64,000 nucleotides of DNA from DASZQY01 sp035548515 (GTDB taxonomy: Bacteria > Pseudomonadota > Alphaproteobacteria > Rhizobiales > Kaistiaceae). The notes under the pieces were generated by a model. The model ran no database searches, was not told the origin of the DNA, and worked only from the letters and a program-made list of their open reading frames with translations. This document shows, piece after piece, positions 50,964-59,708 of the stretch. The position numbers and the translations under genes are program-made. Where the stretch lies: positions 1-64,000 of the forward strand of contig DASZSW010000029.1 of assembly GCA_035548515.1 (NCBI GenBank). Reading direction: 5' to 3'. Position 1 is the first letter of the stretch, and the number at the start of each line of letters is the position of its first letter.

Positions 50964-51794
50964 ATGTTGCGCACCGTCCTCGTTCACGTCGATCCGCTCC
51001 GCAGCTCGAGCGACCGCACCGCCGCCGCCATCGCCCTCGCGCAACGGTTCGACGCCACGCTGATCGGCATCACCGCCGGCCTGCCCCGCCTGCCGGTCGA
51101 GATCTACAACGCGGCGCTCGGCACCGTGGCGGTCGGCCCGGACTACACCGAAATGGACCGCAGGCAGCTCGAAGCCGAATTCGGCAAGGCGCAGGCTGCA
51201 TTCGCCGCCGCCGCCAAGGGCGCCGGTCTCGAAACCAGTTGGCGCGCGATGTTCGGCCCGCCCTCCGCGGCCATCGTCGCAGCGGCAACTACCGCCGACA
51301 TCGTCGTCGTCGGCCCCGGCGACCGCTCCCTGCTCGGCGATCTCGGCGCAGCCTCAGCCGGTGACGTCGTCTTGCGCGCCGGCCGTCCCGTGCTGGTAGT
51401 GCCGGATGGCGTGACCGGCGTCGCGACCAGGAACATCGTCGTCGCCTGGAAGGACACCGTCGAGGCGCGCCGCGCGCTGGCCGACGCCCTGCCCTTCATG
51501 AAGGATGCGGAAAGCGTGGTGGTTCTTGCGGTGAACGAAGGCGGCGACACCCCACCCGAGATCGCCGATGCGGCCGCCTTCCTGCTCCGGCACGGCATCG
51601 CCGCGAAATCCGAGATCGTGCCAACAAAAGGGGCAGCTACCGGCGACGTCGTTCTCGACTTTGCCGCGCGCAGCCAGGCCGATCTCATCGTCGCCGGAGC
51701 CTACGGCCACAGCCGCGTCCGCGAATGGGTCTTCGGCGGCGTGACCCGCGCCCTGCTGATGCGGGCGACGGTCCCCGTGCTGTTCAGTCACTGA
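50964..51794 (+). CDS. Universal stress protein, tandem UspA domains
   Basis: A 276-residue cytoplasmic protein with two Usp domains (about 1-147 and 153-276). The second ends with VAGAYGHSRVREWVFGGVTRALL, the ATP-binding G-x2-G-x9-G(S/T)-like motif in degenerate form. Usp proteins accumulate under low oxygen and growth arrest. It follows fixK by 12 bp and is probably co-transcribed, which places it in the oxygen-limitation block. Confidence 0.9.
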   Translation: MLRTVLVHVDPLRSSSDRTAAAIALAQRFDATLIGITAGLPRLPVEIYNAALGTVAVGPDYTEMDRRQLEAEFGKAQAAFAAAAKGAGLETSWRAMFGPPSAAIVAAATTADIVVVGPGDRSLLGDLGAASAGDVVLRAGRPVLVVPDGVTGVATRNIVVAWKDTVEARRALADALPFMKDAESVVVLAVNEGGDTPPEIADAAAFLLRHGIAAKSEIVPTKGAATGDVVLDFAARSQADLIVAGAYGHSRVREWVFGGVTRALLMRATVPVLFSH

Positions 51795-51842
51795 CCCAGG
51801 GGAGTTGCGGCGGCGGCCGCAAAGTGCAACAGAGGCCGCCGC

Positions 51843-52295
51843 ATGTCCGCAACGTCCGACGAAGCCGATTCCGGACCGAAGACGGCCCGTTCCGCCGGTG
51901 CCGCGCCACTGTTGCGCCTGCTGATTCGCGCCGTAGGCCTGGCCGCCCTGAAACGCGAGGCCACGGCCGCCGCAAAGAACACCGCGATACGGGTGGCGCT
52001 GGGCGTAGCCGCCGGGCTGCTGTGGCTGCTCGTGCTCGGTTACCTGCTGGCGACCTTTACCATCTGGCTGGCCAGCCTCGTCGGCGCGATCTTCGCCTGC
52101 CTCATCGTCGCGGCCATCTTTGCCGTCATCGCCATCGCGCTCCATCTCGTCGCGGCCGGGATAAAGCGGCAGCGGCATCATTTCAGCCTCAAGGCCGAAC
52201 TGCCGAAGGACATGCCGGTCGACCCGACGACACTCGGCGCCCTCGCCGTGGCCGCGTTGGCGGGTTTCTTCGTGGGCACGCGGGGCAAGCGCTGA
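51843..52295 (+). CDS. Putative membrane protein, holin-superfamily/DUF1469-like
   Basis: A 150-residue protein. It has a soluble N-terminal part with an amphipathic helix (LIRAVGLAALKREATAAA), two adjacent membrane helices (about 49-71 and 76-100) and a short hydrophobic C-terminal segment ending GFFVGTRGKR. The layout resembles the Actinobacteria holin/DUF1469 group, but the assignment is tentative. Its stop overlaps the next start (TGATG), so it may be an accessory to the Mla-type transporter that follows. Confidence 0.6.
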   Translation: MSATSDEADSGPKTARSAGAAPLLRLLIRAVGLAALKREATAAAKNTAIRVALGVAAGLLWLLVLGYLLATFTIWLASLVGAIFACLIVAAIFAVIAIALHLVAAGIKRQRHHFSLKAELPKDMPVDPTTLGALAVAALAGFFVGTRGKR

Positions 52296-53386
52296 TGGCC
52301 AACGCTCCCGCCCTGGTTACCGGCGCCGACGGCCGCGTCCACGCGACCGGCGCATGGACCATCGAGCACGCCGCATTGCTCGACAGCCTCGCCAGCGGCC
52401 CGGCGGCGGACACCATCGACGTCAGCGGCATCGAGCGGCTGGATACGTTGGGCGCCTGGAGCATCGAGCGCCTTATCCGCACGCGCAACGCGCGGCTCGT
52501 CGACATGCCCGACCGCTACCGCGACTTGTTCGACGAGGTGCATGGCGCGCTCCGCAGTGCCGCCCCGCCGGCCGAAGCCCGCAACGGCGTCGTGGCGCGG
52601 CTCGATCGTGTCGGCCGCACCACCGTCGAGGCGTTCCTTGATCTCGGCGGCTTCCTCGCCACCGGCGGCGCGCTCGCCGCCGCCTTCGTCCGCGCGATCT
52701 TCCGCCCCCGCGCCTTCCGCCTGACGTCGATCGTCCATCACCTCGATCGCGTAGGCTGGCAGGCGATCGGCATCATCCTTCTGATCACGTTCCTGATCGG
52801 CGCGATCATCGCCCAGCAGGGCATCTTCAACTTCCGCCGCTTCGGCGCCGAGGATTACGTCGTCAATCTCGTCGGCATCCTGGTGCTGCGCGAGATCGGC
52901 GTGCTGCTCGTCGCCATCATGGTCGCCGGGCGCTCCGGCAGCTCGTACACCGCCGAGCTCGGCTCCATGAAGATGCGCGAGGAGGTCGACGCGCTGCGCA
53001 CCATGGGCATCGACCCGATCGAGATTCTCGTCATGCCGCGCGTCATCGCGCTGGTCATCGCGCTGCCGATCCTCACCTTCCTCGGCTCGATCGCCGCCAT
53101 ACTCGGCGGCGAGCTAGTCTCCTGGTCCTACGGCGGCATGAGCCCCGCCATCTACCTGTCGCGTCTTCGCGACGCCGTCTCGCCGCACGATTTCTGGATT
53201 GGCATGATCAAGGCGCCGGTGATGGCCTTCGTCATCGGCATCGTCGCCTGCACGGAGGGGCTGAAGGTCAAGGGCAGCGCCGAATCGCTCGGCCTGCAAA
53301 CGACGGCCTCGGTGGTGAAATCCATCTTCCTGGTGATCGTGCTCGACGGCGTTTTCGCCATCTTCTTCGCGTCCATTGGCTGGTGA
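52295..53386 (+). CDS. MlaE family lipid ABC transporter permease with N-terminal STAS-like domain
   Basis: A 363-residue protein. Residues 1-90 resemble a STAS domain, as in MlaB (IDVSGIERLDTLGAWSIERLI). The rest is a MlaE permease (PF02405) with the EIGVLLVAIMVAGRSGSSYTAELGSMKMREEVDALRTMGIDP signature. Mla systems move phospholipids between outer and inner membranes. The STAS-permease fusion means no separate mlaB is needed. Followed directly by the ATPase gene (GTGA overlap). Confidence 0.92.
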   Translation: MANAPALVTGADGRVHATGAWTIEHAALLDSLASGPAADTIDVSGIERLDTLGAWSIERLIRTRNARLVDMPDRYRDLFDEVHGALRSAAPPAEARNGVVARLDRVGRTTVEAFLDLGGFLATGGALAAAFVRAIFRPRAFRLTSIVHHLDRVGWQAIGIILLITFLIGAIIAQQGIFNFRRFGAEDYVVNLVGILVLREIGVLLVAIMVAGRSGSSYTAELGSMKMREEVDALRTMGIDPIEILVMPRVIALVIALPILTFLGSIAAILGGELVSWSYGGMSPAIYLSRLRDAVSPHDFWIGMIKAPVMAFVIGIVACTEGLKVKGSAESLGLQTTASVVKSIFLVIVLDGVFAIFFASIGW

Positions 53387-54153
53387 AGATGAGCGCCTCC
53401 CCCATCATCGACGTTCGCGCCCTCAACGTCCGCTTCGGCCATGCGGACGTGCTGAAGGATCTGTCACTGGCCGTCCCGCCCGGCGAGATTCTCGGCGTGG
53501 TTGGCGGCTCGGGCGCGGGCAAGTCCGTGCTGCTCCGCACGATCATCGGCCTCGTCCCGAAAGCGGCCGGCACGATCAGCGTCTTCGGCGTGTCCGCCGA
53601 CGAAGCGCGCGAGCGCGACTGGCGCGCCGTCGAGCGCCGCTGGGGCATCCTGTTCCAGCAGGGCGCGCTGTTCTCCTCGCTGACGGTGCGCGAGAACATC
53701 GAATTCCCGATGCGCCAGCACACGCGCTTCTCCGACAAGCTGATGTCCGACCTCGCCATCCTGAAGCTGGAGATGGTCGGCCTCACCGCCGCCGATGCCG
53801 CCAAGTTTCCCGCCGAATTGTCGGGTGGGATGGTCAAGCGCGTCGCGCTGGCCCGCGCGCTGGCGCTCGATCCGGAGATCGTCTTCCTTGACGAGCCGAC
53901 CTCCGGCCTCGACCCGATCACCGCCAGCGAGTTCGACAAGCTGATCCGCACCTTACAGCAGACGCTCGGCATCACCGTCTTCATGGTCACCCACGACCTC
54001 GACTCGCTCGCCACCGCTTGCGACCGCATCGCTGTGCTTGCTGACGGCCACATCGTCGCCGAGGGCCCCCTCTCCGCGATGCTTGCCTCCGACCATCCCT
54101 GGGTGCGCGCTTATTTCGGCGGCCGGCGCGCCCGCCACAACGAACGGAACTGA
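53383..54153 (+). CDS. MlaF family lipid ABC transporter ATPase
   Basis: A 256-residue ATPase. Walker A is GGSGAGKS (near residue 41), the MlaF-type signature LSGGMVKRVALARAL, Walker B IVFLDEPTSGLDP and the H-loop VTHDLDS. Signature LSGGM instead of LSGGQ is typical of MlaF/Mkl. GTG at 53383 overlaps the permease stop; ATG at 53389 is a possible alternative start. It energises the MlaE-type permease. Confidence 0.93.
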   Translation: MKMSASPIIDVRALNVRFGHADVLKDLSLAVPPGEILGVVGGSGAGKSVLLRTIIGLVPKAAGTISVFGVSADEARERDWRAVERRWGILFQQGALFSSLTVRENIEFPMRQHTRFSDKLMSDLAILKLEMVGLTAADAAKFPAELSGGMVKRVALARALALDPEIVFLDEPTSGLDPITASEFDKLIRTLQQTLGITVFMVTHDLDSLATACDRIAVLADGHIVAEGPLSAMLASDHPWVRAYFGGRRARHNERN

Positions 54154-54157
54154 CGCC

Positions 54158-55417
54158 ATGGAGATCAAAGCCCGTTACGTCCTGATCGGCCTGTTCGTGC
54201 TGGCGGTCATCGTCGGCGGCTTCGGCTTCGTGTTCTGGCTGAACAACGCCGGCGGCATCGGCCAGCGCACGGCCTATCGCGTCGAGTTCGACGGCTCGAT
54301 CGCCGGCCTCAGCGCCGGTTCGCCGGTTCTGTTCAACGGCCTCGACGTAGGCGAAGTCACGAGCCTGGCGCTCGTTTCCAACAAGCCGGGCGCCGTGCTC
54401 GCCACCATCGCTGTCAACGCCGACACGCCCGTGCGCGCCGACACTCACGTCGGCCTGATCTTCGCCGGCCTGACCGGCACCGCCACCGTGGCGCTCGCCG
54501 GCGGCAGCGCCGATTCGCCTGTGCTCGCTCCGGCCGACGGCCAGCCGCCGCTGCTCGTCGCCGATCCCGCCTCGCTCAAGGACGTGACGCAGGCCGCCCG
54601 CGACGTGCTCGCCCGCATTGATACGGTCGTCGGCCAGAACGCCGACGCCTTCAAGGCGGCCGTCGCCAACATCGCGACCTTCTCGGATGCACTTGCCCGC
54701 AATTCCGGCAAGGTGGACGGCATCCTCGAAGGGCTGGAGCGCCTGACTGGTGGCAAGACGACGCCGGACCCGACGACCTACGACATCGCGCCGCCCGACA
54801 ACTTCGCCCAGGCGGAAGCGCTGCCCAGCAAGCAGCTGACGATCGCCACGCCGACGACGGTGATCGTGCTCGACACGCAGCGCATCGTTATCCAGTCGGC
54901 GACCGGCACCGCCCCCGCTTTTCCCGATGCTCGCTTCGCCGACAACATCCCGCCTCTGCTCCAGTCGCGGCTGGTGCAAGGCTTCGAGAACGCCGGGTAC
55001 CTGAAGGTGGCGGCCGACGGCGGCGACCTCGAGGGCGACTACAAGCTCGTGCTCGATATCCGCAAGTTCCAGCTCGACACGAGCGCATCTCCGAAGGCTG
55101 CGGTCGAATTTTCCGCCAAGCTGCTCGACGCTGACGGCAAGGTGGTCGACGCAAAAATCTTCTCGGCGGAGGCGCCGGTCAGCGCCACCGACGACGCGGC
55201 CGTCGCGGCGAAGAGCATCGGCGATGCCTTCGCGAAGGCGGCCACCGACCTTATCGGCTGGGCCTTGGTCGCGATCACCGGCAACGAAAAGGCCGCGCCC
55301 ACGGACGACGACCTCGCCCTGCCGCCGCCCGCAACCGACGAGCCCGCCGCTCCGGCTACGGACGCGCCGACACCCACGGCGCCACCCGCCGACGCTCCCG
55401 CCACCACGTCGCCCTAG
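54158..55417 (+). CDS. MlaD/MCE protein fused to a PqiC-like (ABC_trans_aux) domain
   Basis: A 419-residue periplasmic-facing protein. The N-terminal anchor helix is at residues 8-28, an MCE domain at 38-116 (YRVEFDGSIAGLSAGSPVLFNGLDVGEV), a helical stretch at 137-200, and at about 205-372 a domain resembling the ABC_trans_aux/PqiC family. The last 40 residues are rich in Pro, Ala and Thr. MCE proteins form hexameric lipid channels; PqiC-type partners are usually separate lipoproteins. ATG at 54158 begins the anchor helix, 4 bp after the ATPase stop. Confidence 0.88.
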   Translation: MEIKARYVLIGLFVLAVIVGGFGFVFWLNNAGGIGQRTAYRVEFDGSIAGLSAGSPVLFNGLDVGEVTSLALVSNKPGAVLATIAVNADTPVRADTHVGLIFAGLTGTATVALAGGSADSPVLAPADGQPPLLVADPASLKDVTQAARDVLARIDTVVGQNADAFKAAVANIATFSDALARNSGKVDGILEGLERLTGGKTTPDPTTYDIAPPDNFAQAEALPSKQLTIATPTTVIVLDTQRIVIQSATGTAPAFPDARFADNIPPLLQSRLVQGFENAGYLKVAADGGDLEGDYKLVLDIRKFQLDTSASPKAAVEFSAKLLDADGKVVDAKIFSAEAPVSATDDAAVAAKSIGDAFAKAATDLIGWALVAITGNEKAAPTDDDLALPPPATDEPAAPATDAPTPTAPPADAPATTSP

Positions 55418-55492
55418 GCTTGCGCCAGATCAAGGCTGACCACCGCGCCTTCCGCTTCGATGACACCACCGCGTCACCGAACGGAGCGCATC

Positions 55493-55582
55493 GTGCCATT
55501 CGAATCTATTGTCGTTGTTGTGGGAGTTCTGGCCGCCTTCACCGCCTTCGCGCTCACCTTGGCGTGGGTGAGCAGCCGCTGA
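55493..55582 (+). CDS. Small single-helix membrane protein, 29 residues
   Basis: Reads MPFESIVVVVGVLAAFTAFA followed by LTLAWVSSR, from GTG at 55493 with GGAG 6 bp upstream. One membrane helix covers almost the entire protein. Similar 30-residue MPFES-type proteins are, to my recollection, seen in other Hyphomicrobiales, but I could not check. It lies between the Mla operon and an uncharacterised membrane protein. Confidence 0.55.
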   Translation: MPFESIVVVVGVLAAFTAFALTLAWVSSR

Positions 55583-55698
55583 ACGCGATGCGCCTCGCCT
55601 ATTGCTAGCCGCCCAAGGCGAACTACAGTCGCATCGGCATGCCGAGGGCCGTCCCTGCGGGGCGCGCCGACGCACTGCAATTGGGAATGGGGGCGACC

Positions 55699-56124
55699 AT
55701 GGACATTATCCGGCTACTAGCAGCGGCATATTTCCTGTTGTTCATTGGCGTCGTCGCGGTGGGCTACGTCCCCGCGTTCAACGATGCCAACGGCAATCTC
55801 TTCGGCCTCTTCAACCTCGACCTCTACGACGACAGCCTGCATCTCGGCTCCGGCATCTGGGCCGGCATCGCCGCCTGGCATTCGCGTAGCTGGTCGGTGT
55901 TCTACTTCCGCCTGTTCGGCGTGCTGTACTTCTTCGACGGCGTGCTCGGACTTTTCACCGGTAGCGGCTATCTCGATTTCGGCATCTTCCTGTACGGCCC
56001 GCTGAACCTGCCGCTGATGACGCGCATCTTCGCCAACCTGCCGCATCTCGCGATCGGCGGCTTCGCCATCTTCGCCGGATACTGGCTGTCGCAGCGCACT
56101 TCGCCCGCTACCGCAGCGGCGTGA
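55699..56124 (+). CDS. Uncharacterised membrane protein, possibly DUF4383-like
   Basis: A 141-residue protein with four hydrophobic segments. Between the first two is NLFGLFNLDLYDDSLHLGSGIWAGIAAWHS, followed by YFRLFGVLYFFDGVLGLFTG. This resembles the H-x-G and G-x-x-Y-x-x-x-G pattern of DUF4383, but the call is weak. ATG at 55699 has GGGGG 5 bp before it; ATG at 55687 is an alternative. It overlaps the next gene by 1 bp. Confidence 0.65.
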   Translation: MDIIRLLAAAYFLLFIGVVAVGYVPAFNDANGNLFGLFNLDLYDDSLHLGSGIWAGIAAWHSRSWSVFYFRLFGVLYFFDGVLGLFTGSGYLDFGIFLYGPLNLPLMTRIFANLPHLAIGGFAIFAGYWLSQRTSPATAAA

Positions 56125-57224
56125 TGCGGCGATTCCTGAAGCGGCTCGCCCGGCTGGCCGCGATCGTCGTAGCGGCCGTCATCCTAGCGGCCGGCATCGC
56201 GATCGCGTCGATCGAATTCGGATGCCGGCCCACCAGCCCGGTGACCGCGACCGCTGACAGGCCACTGGTGACCGACGAAGGCTACAGGCGCATCGAGGCG
56301 AACACCTACTTCACCTTTCCCGAGTGGTACATCGTCTATTCCTTCGAGGACTTCGGCCGCTTCCTGGAGACGAAATCGGAAAGCCAGTTCCCTTATCTCA
56401 GCCAGATCGGCGGCTTCTGGACCAGCTACTGCGCCAACAATCGCATCGCCGCCGGGCTTCCCGGCGATCACTTCGAATACAAGATGATGATCTACGTCAT
56501 CGGGCTCTCCTATACGTTCGAATTCCTGATCAAGGGCGCCTATGAGAACACGATAGGCCGCATCACCGAGTGGCTGCGCGGACCGACGCCGACTGCCGAG
56601 GACAACTACGCGCGCAGGGTCGTGCAGGACTACGGCGCGTTCCTCAACCAGATTCCCTGGTACCAGTATCCGTTCATGGACAAGCTCCGCGGCCTCTGGC
56701 GCGAGACGCCGTTCGTCGGACCGAGTCCCGTTCGCAGCGTCGAGCGCAAGCTGTCCTTGTCCGCGGAATATCTGGTGAAGGCGGGCTACGCGCGCCTCAT
56801 CGCGCTCGGCCTCGCCGCCACATCAGACCCGGCAGAGCTCGAGATCATGTTCGTCATCGACGGTGACCCGGCAGCGATTCTGGCGCGCGAGCCGAAGGTT
56901 CGGCTGATCCGGATGATGCCGGAAAATCGGGCTCTGCTGATCGCGCCCCGCTACCAGGAATTCACCGAGCTGCTGGAACGCCTTGCGGACCAGGGCGTCA
57001 ACGTCATCGAGATTGCCGGCAACCACCGTATCCTGATGAGCGCTATCGTCCGCAGCGACAGCAGGCCCGCAATCACTGGCGCCCGCGAACTGTTCTCGCT
57101 GCCGGTCGATGCGCGTCCGGGCTTCGTTCGCGTCGGATACGACGTCGACGTGCCCGCGCTTGCGACGGTGCTCAGCGGTTTCAGCCAAGCCGGCGCGGAA
57201 GTCGAGCACCTCTACGACTACTAG
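56124..57224 (+). CDS. Uncharacterised membrane-anchored protein
   Basis: A 366-residue protein with one N-terminal helix (about residues 10-30, rich in Ala/Val/Ile), then a soluble domain presumably outside the cytoplasm. Conspicuous motifs are YFTFPEWYIVYSFEDFGRFLE, GGFWTSYCANNR and LNQIPWYQYPFMDKL. I do not recognise a characterised family. The ATG overlaps the stop of the upstream membrane gene (TGATG), so they are likely expressed together. The stop overlaps the convergent oxidoreductase gene by 4 bp. Confidence 0.75.
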   Translation: MRRFLKRLARLAAIVVAAVILAAGIAIASIEFGCRPTSPVTATADRPLVTDEGYRRIEANTYFTFPEWYIVYSFEDFGRFLETKSESQFPYLSQIGGFWTSYCANNRIAAGLPGDHFEYKMMIYVIGLSYTFEFLIKGAYENTIGRITEWLRGPTPTAEDNYARRVVQDYGAFLNQIPWYQYPFMDKLRGLWRETPFVGPSPVRSVERKLSLSAEYLVKAGYARLIALGLAATSDPAELEIMFVIDGDPAAILAREPKVRLIRMMPENRALLIAPRYQEFTELLERLADQGVNVIEIAGNHRILMSAIVRSDSRPAITGARELFSLPVDARPGFVRVGYDVDVPALATVLSGFSQAGAEVEHLYDY

Positions 57225-58789
57225 GCACCAACCTGGTCCGCGTATTTCCGGTGGAACGTGTTGGTGAACAATCCGCTCGGATCGTAGAACCGCTTCAGGC
57301 GAAAAAACTCGCCGATCTCCGGATACGAGCGCCGCAATTCCTCCGCGGTGTAGTGAAGCTGATACGGCAGGAAGAACCGCCCGCCATGATCGAGCGTGGC
57401 GCCGATCAGCGCCCGCGTCAGCGCCGCCATATGTTCGTTCCCGGCCGGGGTCGCGGGCTGGTTGATGTACAACACCACGGAGAACGCATCCCGGGGAGCA
57501 TACGTCAGCAGGTTCTCCTCCTTGTGCACAACCCGGATGGAAGCGTTCAGCATCGGCAATCCGCTGCTTGCGAGAATCGGCCGGATTGTATCGATGAACG
57601 GCATGAGACTGGCGCGCGGCACGAAATATTCGTGCAGGATATCGGTCTGGCCATCGAGCGCGTTCATCAGATACGGCACCGAGTCGTGCATCGGCTCGTT
57701 CCGCGAGACGAAGCACGCGCCCTCGCCCGAGGCCAGCGCGGATTGCCGCGTGACGGTGCACGACTCGAACAGCGGATCGACGGACTTCTCGGCGAACCAC
57801 TTCGCCTCCGCCAGCAGCGATCCTTCCTTCGCCAGGTTGAAGATGAGGCGTCGGAGGGGAACCATTCCGATCGGCCCCAGCGGCAGCAGATCGCCTTCCG
57901 GCGGCCCCGCGTCGGTGTACGTGAACGCAAGCGTCTCGCCGAGGAAATCGTGCGGCGCCGTGGAAAGGTGCGCGTAGAACAGCCCGATCGCCGGATCGGC
58001 CTCGATCCGCCGATACAGCGCCGGAAAGTCGGCAGTACGCACGATCTCGCGGCCGGTCCGGTAAATGACGTTATCGGTCACCTCGAGGGTCACCTCCGCG
58101 ATGATCCCGAACAGGCCATAGCCCCCAACGATCAGTCGAAACAGCTCCGGCTCGCTCGCCGGCGTCACCTGACGCACCGCCCCGTCCGCCATCACGACCG
58201 TCATCTCGCGAATGGTGCGCATGATCGCCCCAGCGTGGTGATCCATGCCGTGCGCGTTGACCGAGATCGACCCGCCGACGGTGAAGATGTCGGTCGACTG
58301 CATCGCCTTTACCGCAAGCAGCGGATGCAGCTTTTCCTGTATCTGATGCCAAGTCGCCCCGGACTGCACCGTCACCGTCTTCGCGACAGCATCGACGGCG
58401 ATGGCGTTGAACCCGCGCATATCAAGCACAAGCCCGCCACGCAGGAACGCCTGGCCGCCCATGCTGTGCCGCACGCCCGCGGCGCTGACCGTCAGCCCGT
58501 TGGCGCGCGCGTAGGCCAGCGCAATCTGGATGTCCTCGATGCTTTTGATCGCCACGACGCCGTGGACGGCCGTCGCGTTGAGGCAACTCGCGTCGTTAAC
58601 GAAGCCGCCGCGTGTGAAGCCCGCCAGGGCGTCGGACCGGCTGACAGCTTCGACGGGGCCGGCCGGCGGCAGGCAACTCTTGGGCCCGGTCGGATCAGCC
58701 GCCAGCGCAGCCAGATGCCGCCCGCCGAGATAGACGAACGGCGCCGCCACCAGCGCCCCAAGCGCAACTCGCCGCGAAATCTTGCCCAC
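57221..58789 (-). CDS. FAD-dependent oxidoreductase, sugar-lactone oxidase-like, Tat-exported
   Basis: A 522-residue VAO/PCMH-fold flavoprotein. The N terminus SRRVALGALVAAPFVYLGG is a Tat signal. The FAD domain has GVRHSMGGQ with His108 at the position that binds FAD covalently in related oxidases, and GGSISVNAHGMDHHAG. The C-terminal domain has the FYDPSGLFTNTFHRKY end seen in gulono-/arabinono-lactone oxidases. It probably oxidises a sugar or sugar lactone in the periplasm. It follows the CUT1 permease gene by 73 bp on the same strand. Confidence 0.85.
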   Translation of the reverse strand: MGKISRRVALGALVAAPFVYLGGRHLAALAADPTGPKSCLPPAGPVEAVSRSDALAGFTRGGFVNDASCLNATAVHGVVAIKSIEDIQIALAYARANGLTVSAAGVRHSMGGQAFLRGGLVLDMRGFNAIAVDAVAKTVTVQSGATWHQIQEKLHPLLAVKAMQSTDIFTVGGSISVNAHGMDHHAGAIMRTIREMTVVMADGAVRQVTPASEPELFRLIVGGYGLFGIIAEVTLEVTDNVIYRTGREIVRTADFPALYRRIEADPAIGLFYAHLSTAPHDFLGETLAFTYTDAGPPEGDLLPLGPIGMVPLRRLIFNLAKEGSLLAEAKWFAEKSVDPLFESCTVTRQSALASGEGACFVSRNEPMHDSVPYLMNALDGQTDILHEYFVPRASLMPFIDTIRPILASSGLPMLNASIRVVHKEENLLTYAPRDAFSVVLYINQPATPAGNEHMAALTRALIGATLDHGGRFFLPYQLHYTAEELRRSYPEIGEFFRLKRFYDPSGLFTNTFHRKYADQVGA

Positions 58790-58862
58790 GCGTCATCTTG
58801 CCCGACACCGGGCGATGTTCAAACGGCTCGCTTTGTATCGTCCCCAGCCGGGGCGTTGCGCC

Positions 58863-59708
58863 TTATCCCTTGACCGCGCCCATCGCCAATCCGCTGACCA
58901 GGAACCGCTGGATCAGAAGGCCGAGCACAAACATCGGGATCATGGCGAGCACAGCGGCGGCCGACGAGCCGCCCCAGTCGACCGACACGGTGCCTACGAA
59001 TGCCGACACGCCGATCGGCACGGTCTGTGTCTGCGGCCCGGTAAGGACCAGCGCGAACAGGAATTCGTTCCACGAAAAGAAAACGACGAGCACCGCCGTC
59101 GCCGCGAGGCCTGGCAGGGTCAACGGCAGCGCGACACGCCAGAACGCCGTCCATCGGCTGGCACCATCGACCACCGCCGCTTCCTCGAGCTCGCGCGGCA
59201 CATCCTGGAAGAAAGCGCGCATCATCCAGACCACAAGCGGCAACGTGAAGCCGGTGTGCGTCAGCACGATGCCGGTCAGCGTGTTTTTCAGTCCCGCAAT
59301 CTGAAGCAGAACGAACAGCGGCACGACGAGAGATACCGCCGGTACCATGCGCGCCAGCAGGAAGGCGCGAAACCAGCGCTCGGCGCCATGGACCGGCAGC
59401 CGGGTCAGCGCATACGCGGCGGGCGTGCCGAAACCGAGCGCCAGAACCACCGTGCCGATCGCGACCAGCGTCGAGTTGAGGTACTGGCGCGGGAAATTCC
59501 CCCGTGCGAGCACATTGAAATAATGCTCGAGCGTTGGCGTAAAGCTGAAGTCGGGCGTCGTCGTGAAGATGGCCGTCGCCGGTTTGAACGAGTTGAGCGT
59601 GACGGTGCAGATCGGGATCAGCACCCAGGCCAGGAAGAACAGCACCATGCCGTAACTGGCGATCCGCCAGCCGCGCGTGCCGCCGCGACTTATGGCGCGG
59701 GCGCTCAC
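58863..59708 (-). CDS. Carbohydrate ABC transporter permease, MalG type
   Basis: A 281-residue CUT1 permease with six helices and EAA loop ELEEAAVVDGASRWTAFWRVALP. The GTG start at 59708 overlaps the upstream permease stop (GTGA). A longer frame to 60437 lies over the MalF gene out of phase and was rejected. Unlike the pair at 18.4 and 28.3 kb, this permease is only distantly similar to the others. Last transporter gene of its operon; no ATPase gene follows. Confidence 0.93.
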   Translation of the reverse strand: MSARAISRGGTRGWRIASYGMVLFFLAWVLIPICTVTLNSFKPATAIFTTTPDFSFTPTLEHYFNVLARGNFPRQYLNSTLVAIGTVVLALGFGTPAAYALTRLPVHGAERWFRAFLLARMVPAVSLVVPLFVLLQIAGLKNTLTGIVLTHTGFTLPLVVWMMRAFFQDVPRELEEAAVVDGASRWTAFWRVALPLTLPGLAATAVLVVFFSWNEFLFALVLTGPQTQTVPIGVSAFVGTVSVDWGGSSAAAVLAMIPMFVLGLLIQRFLVSGLAMGAVKG

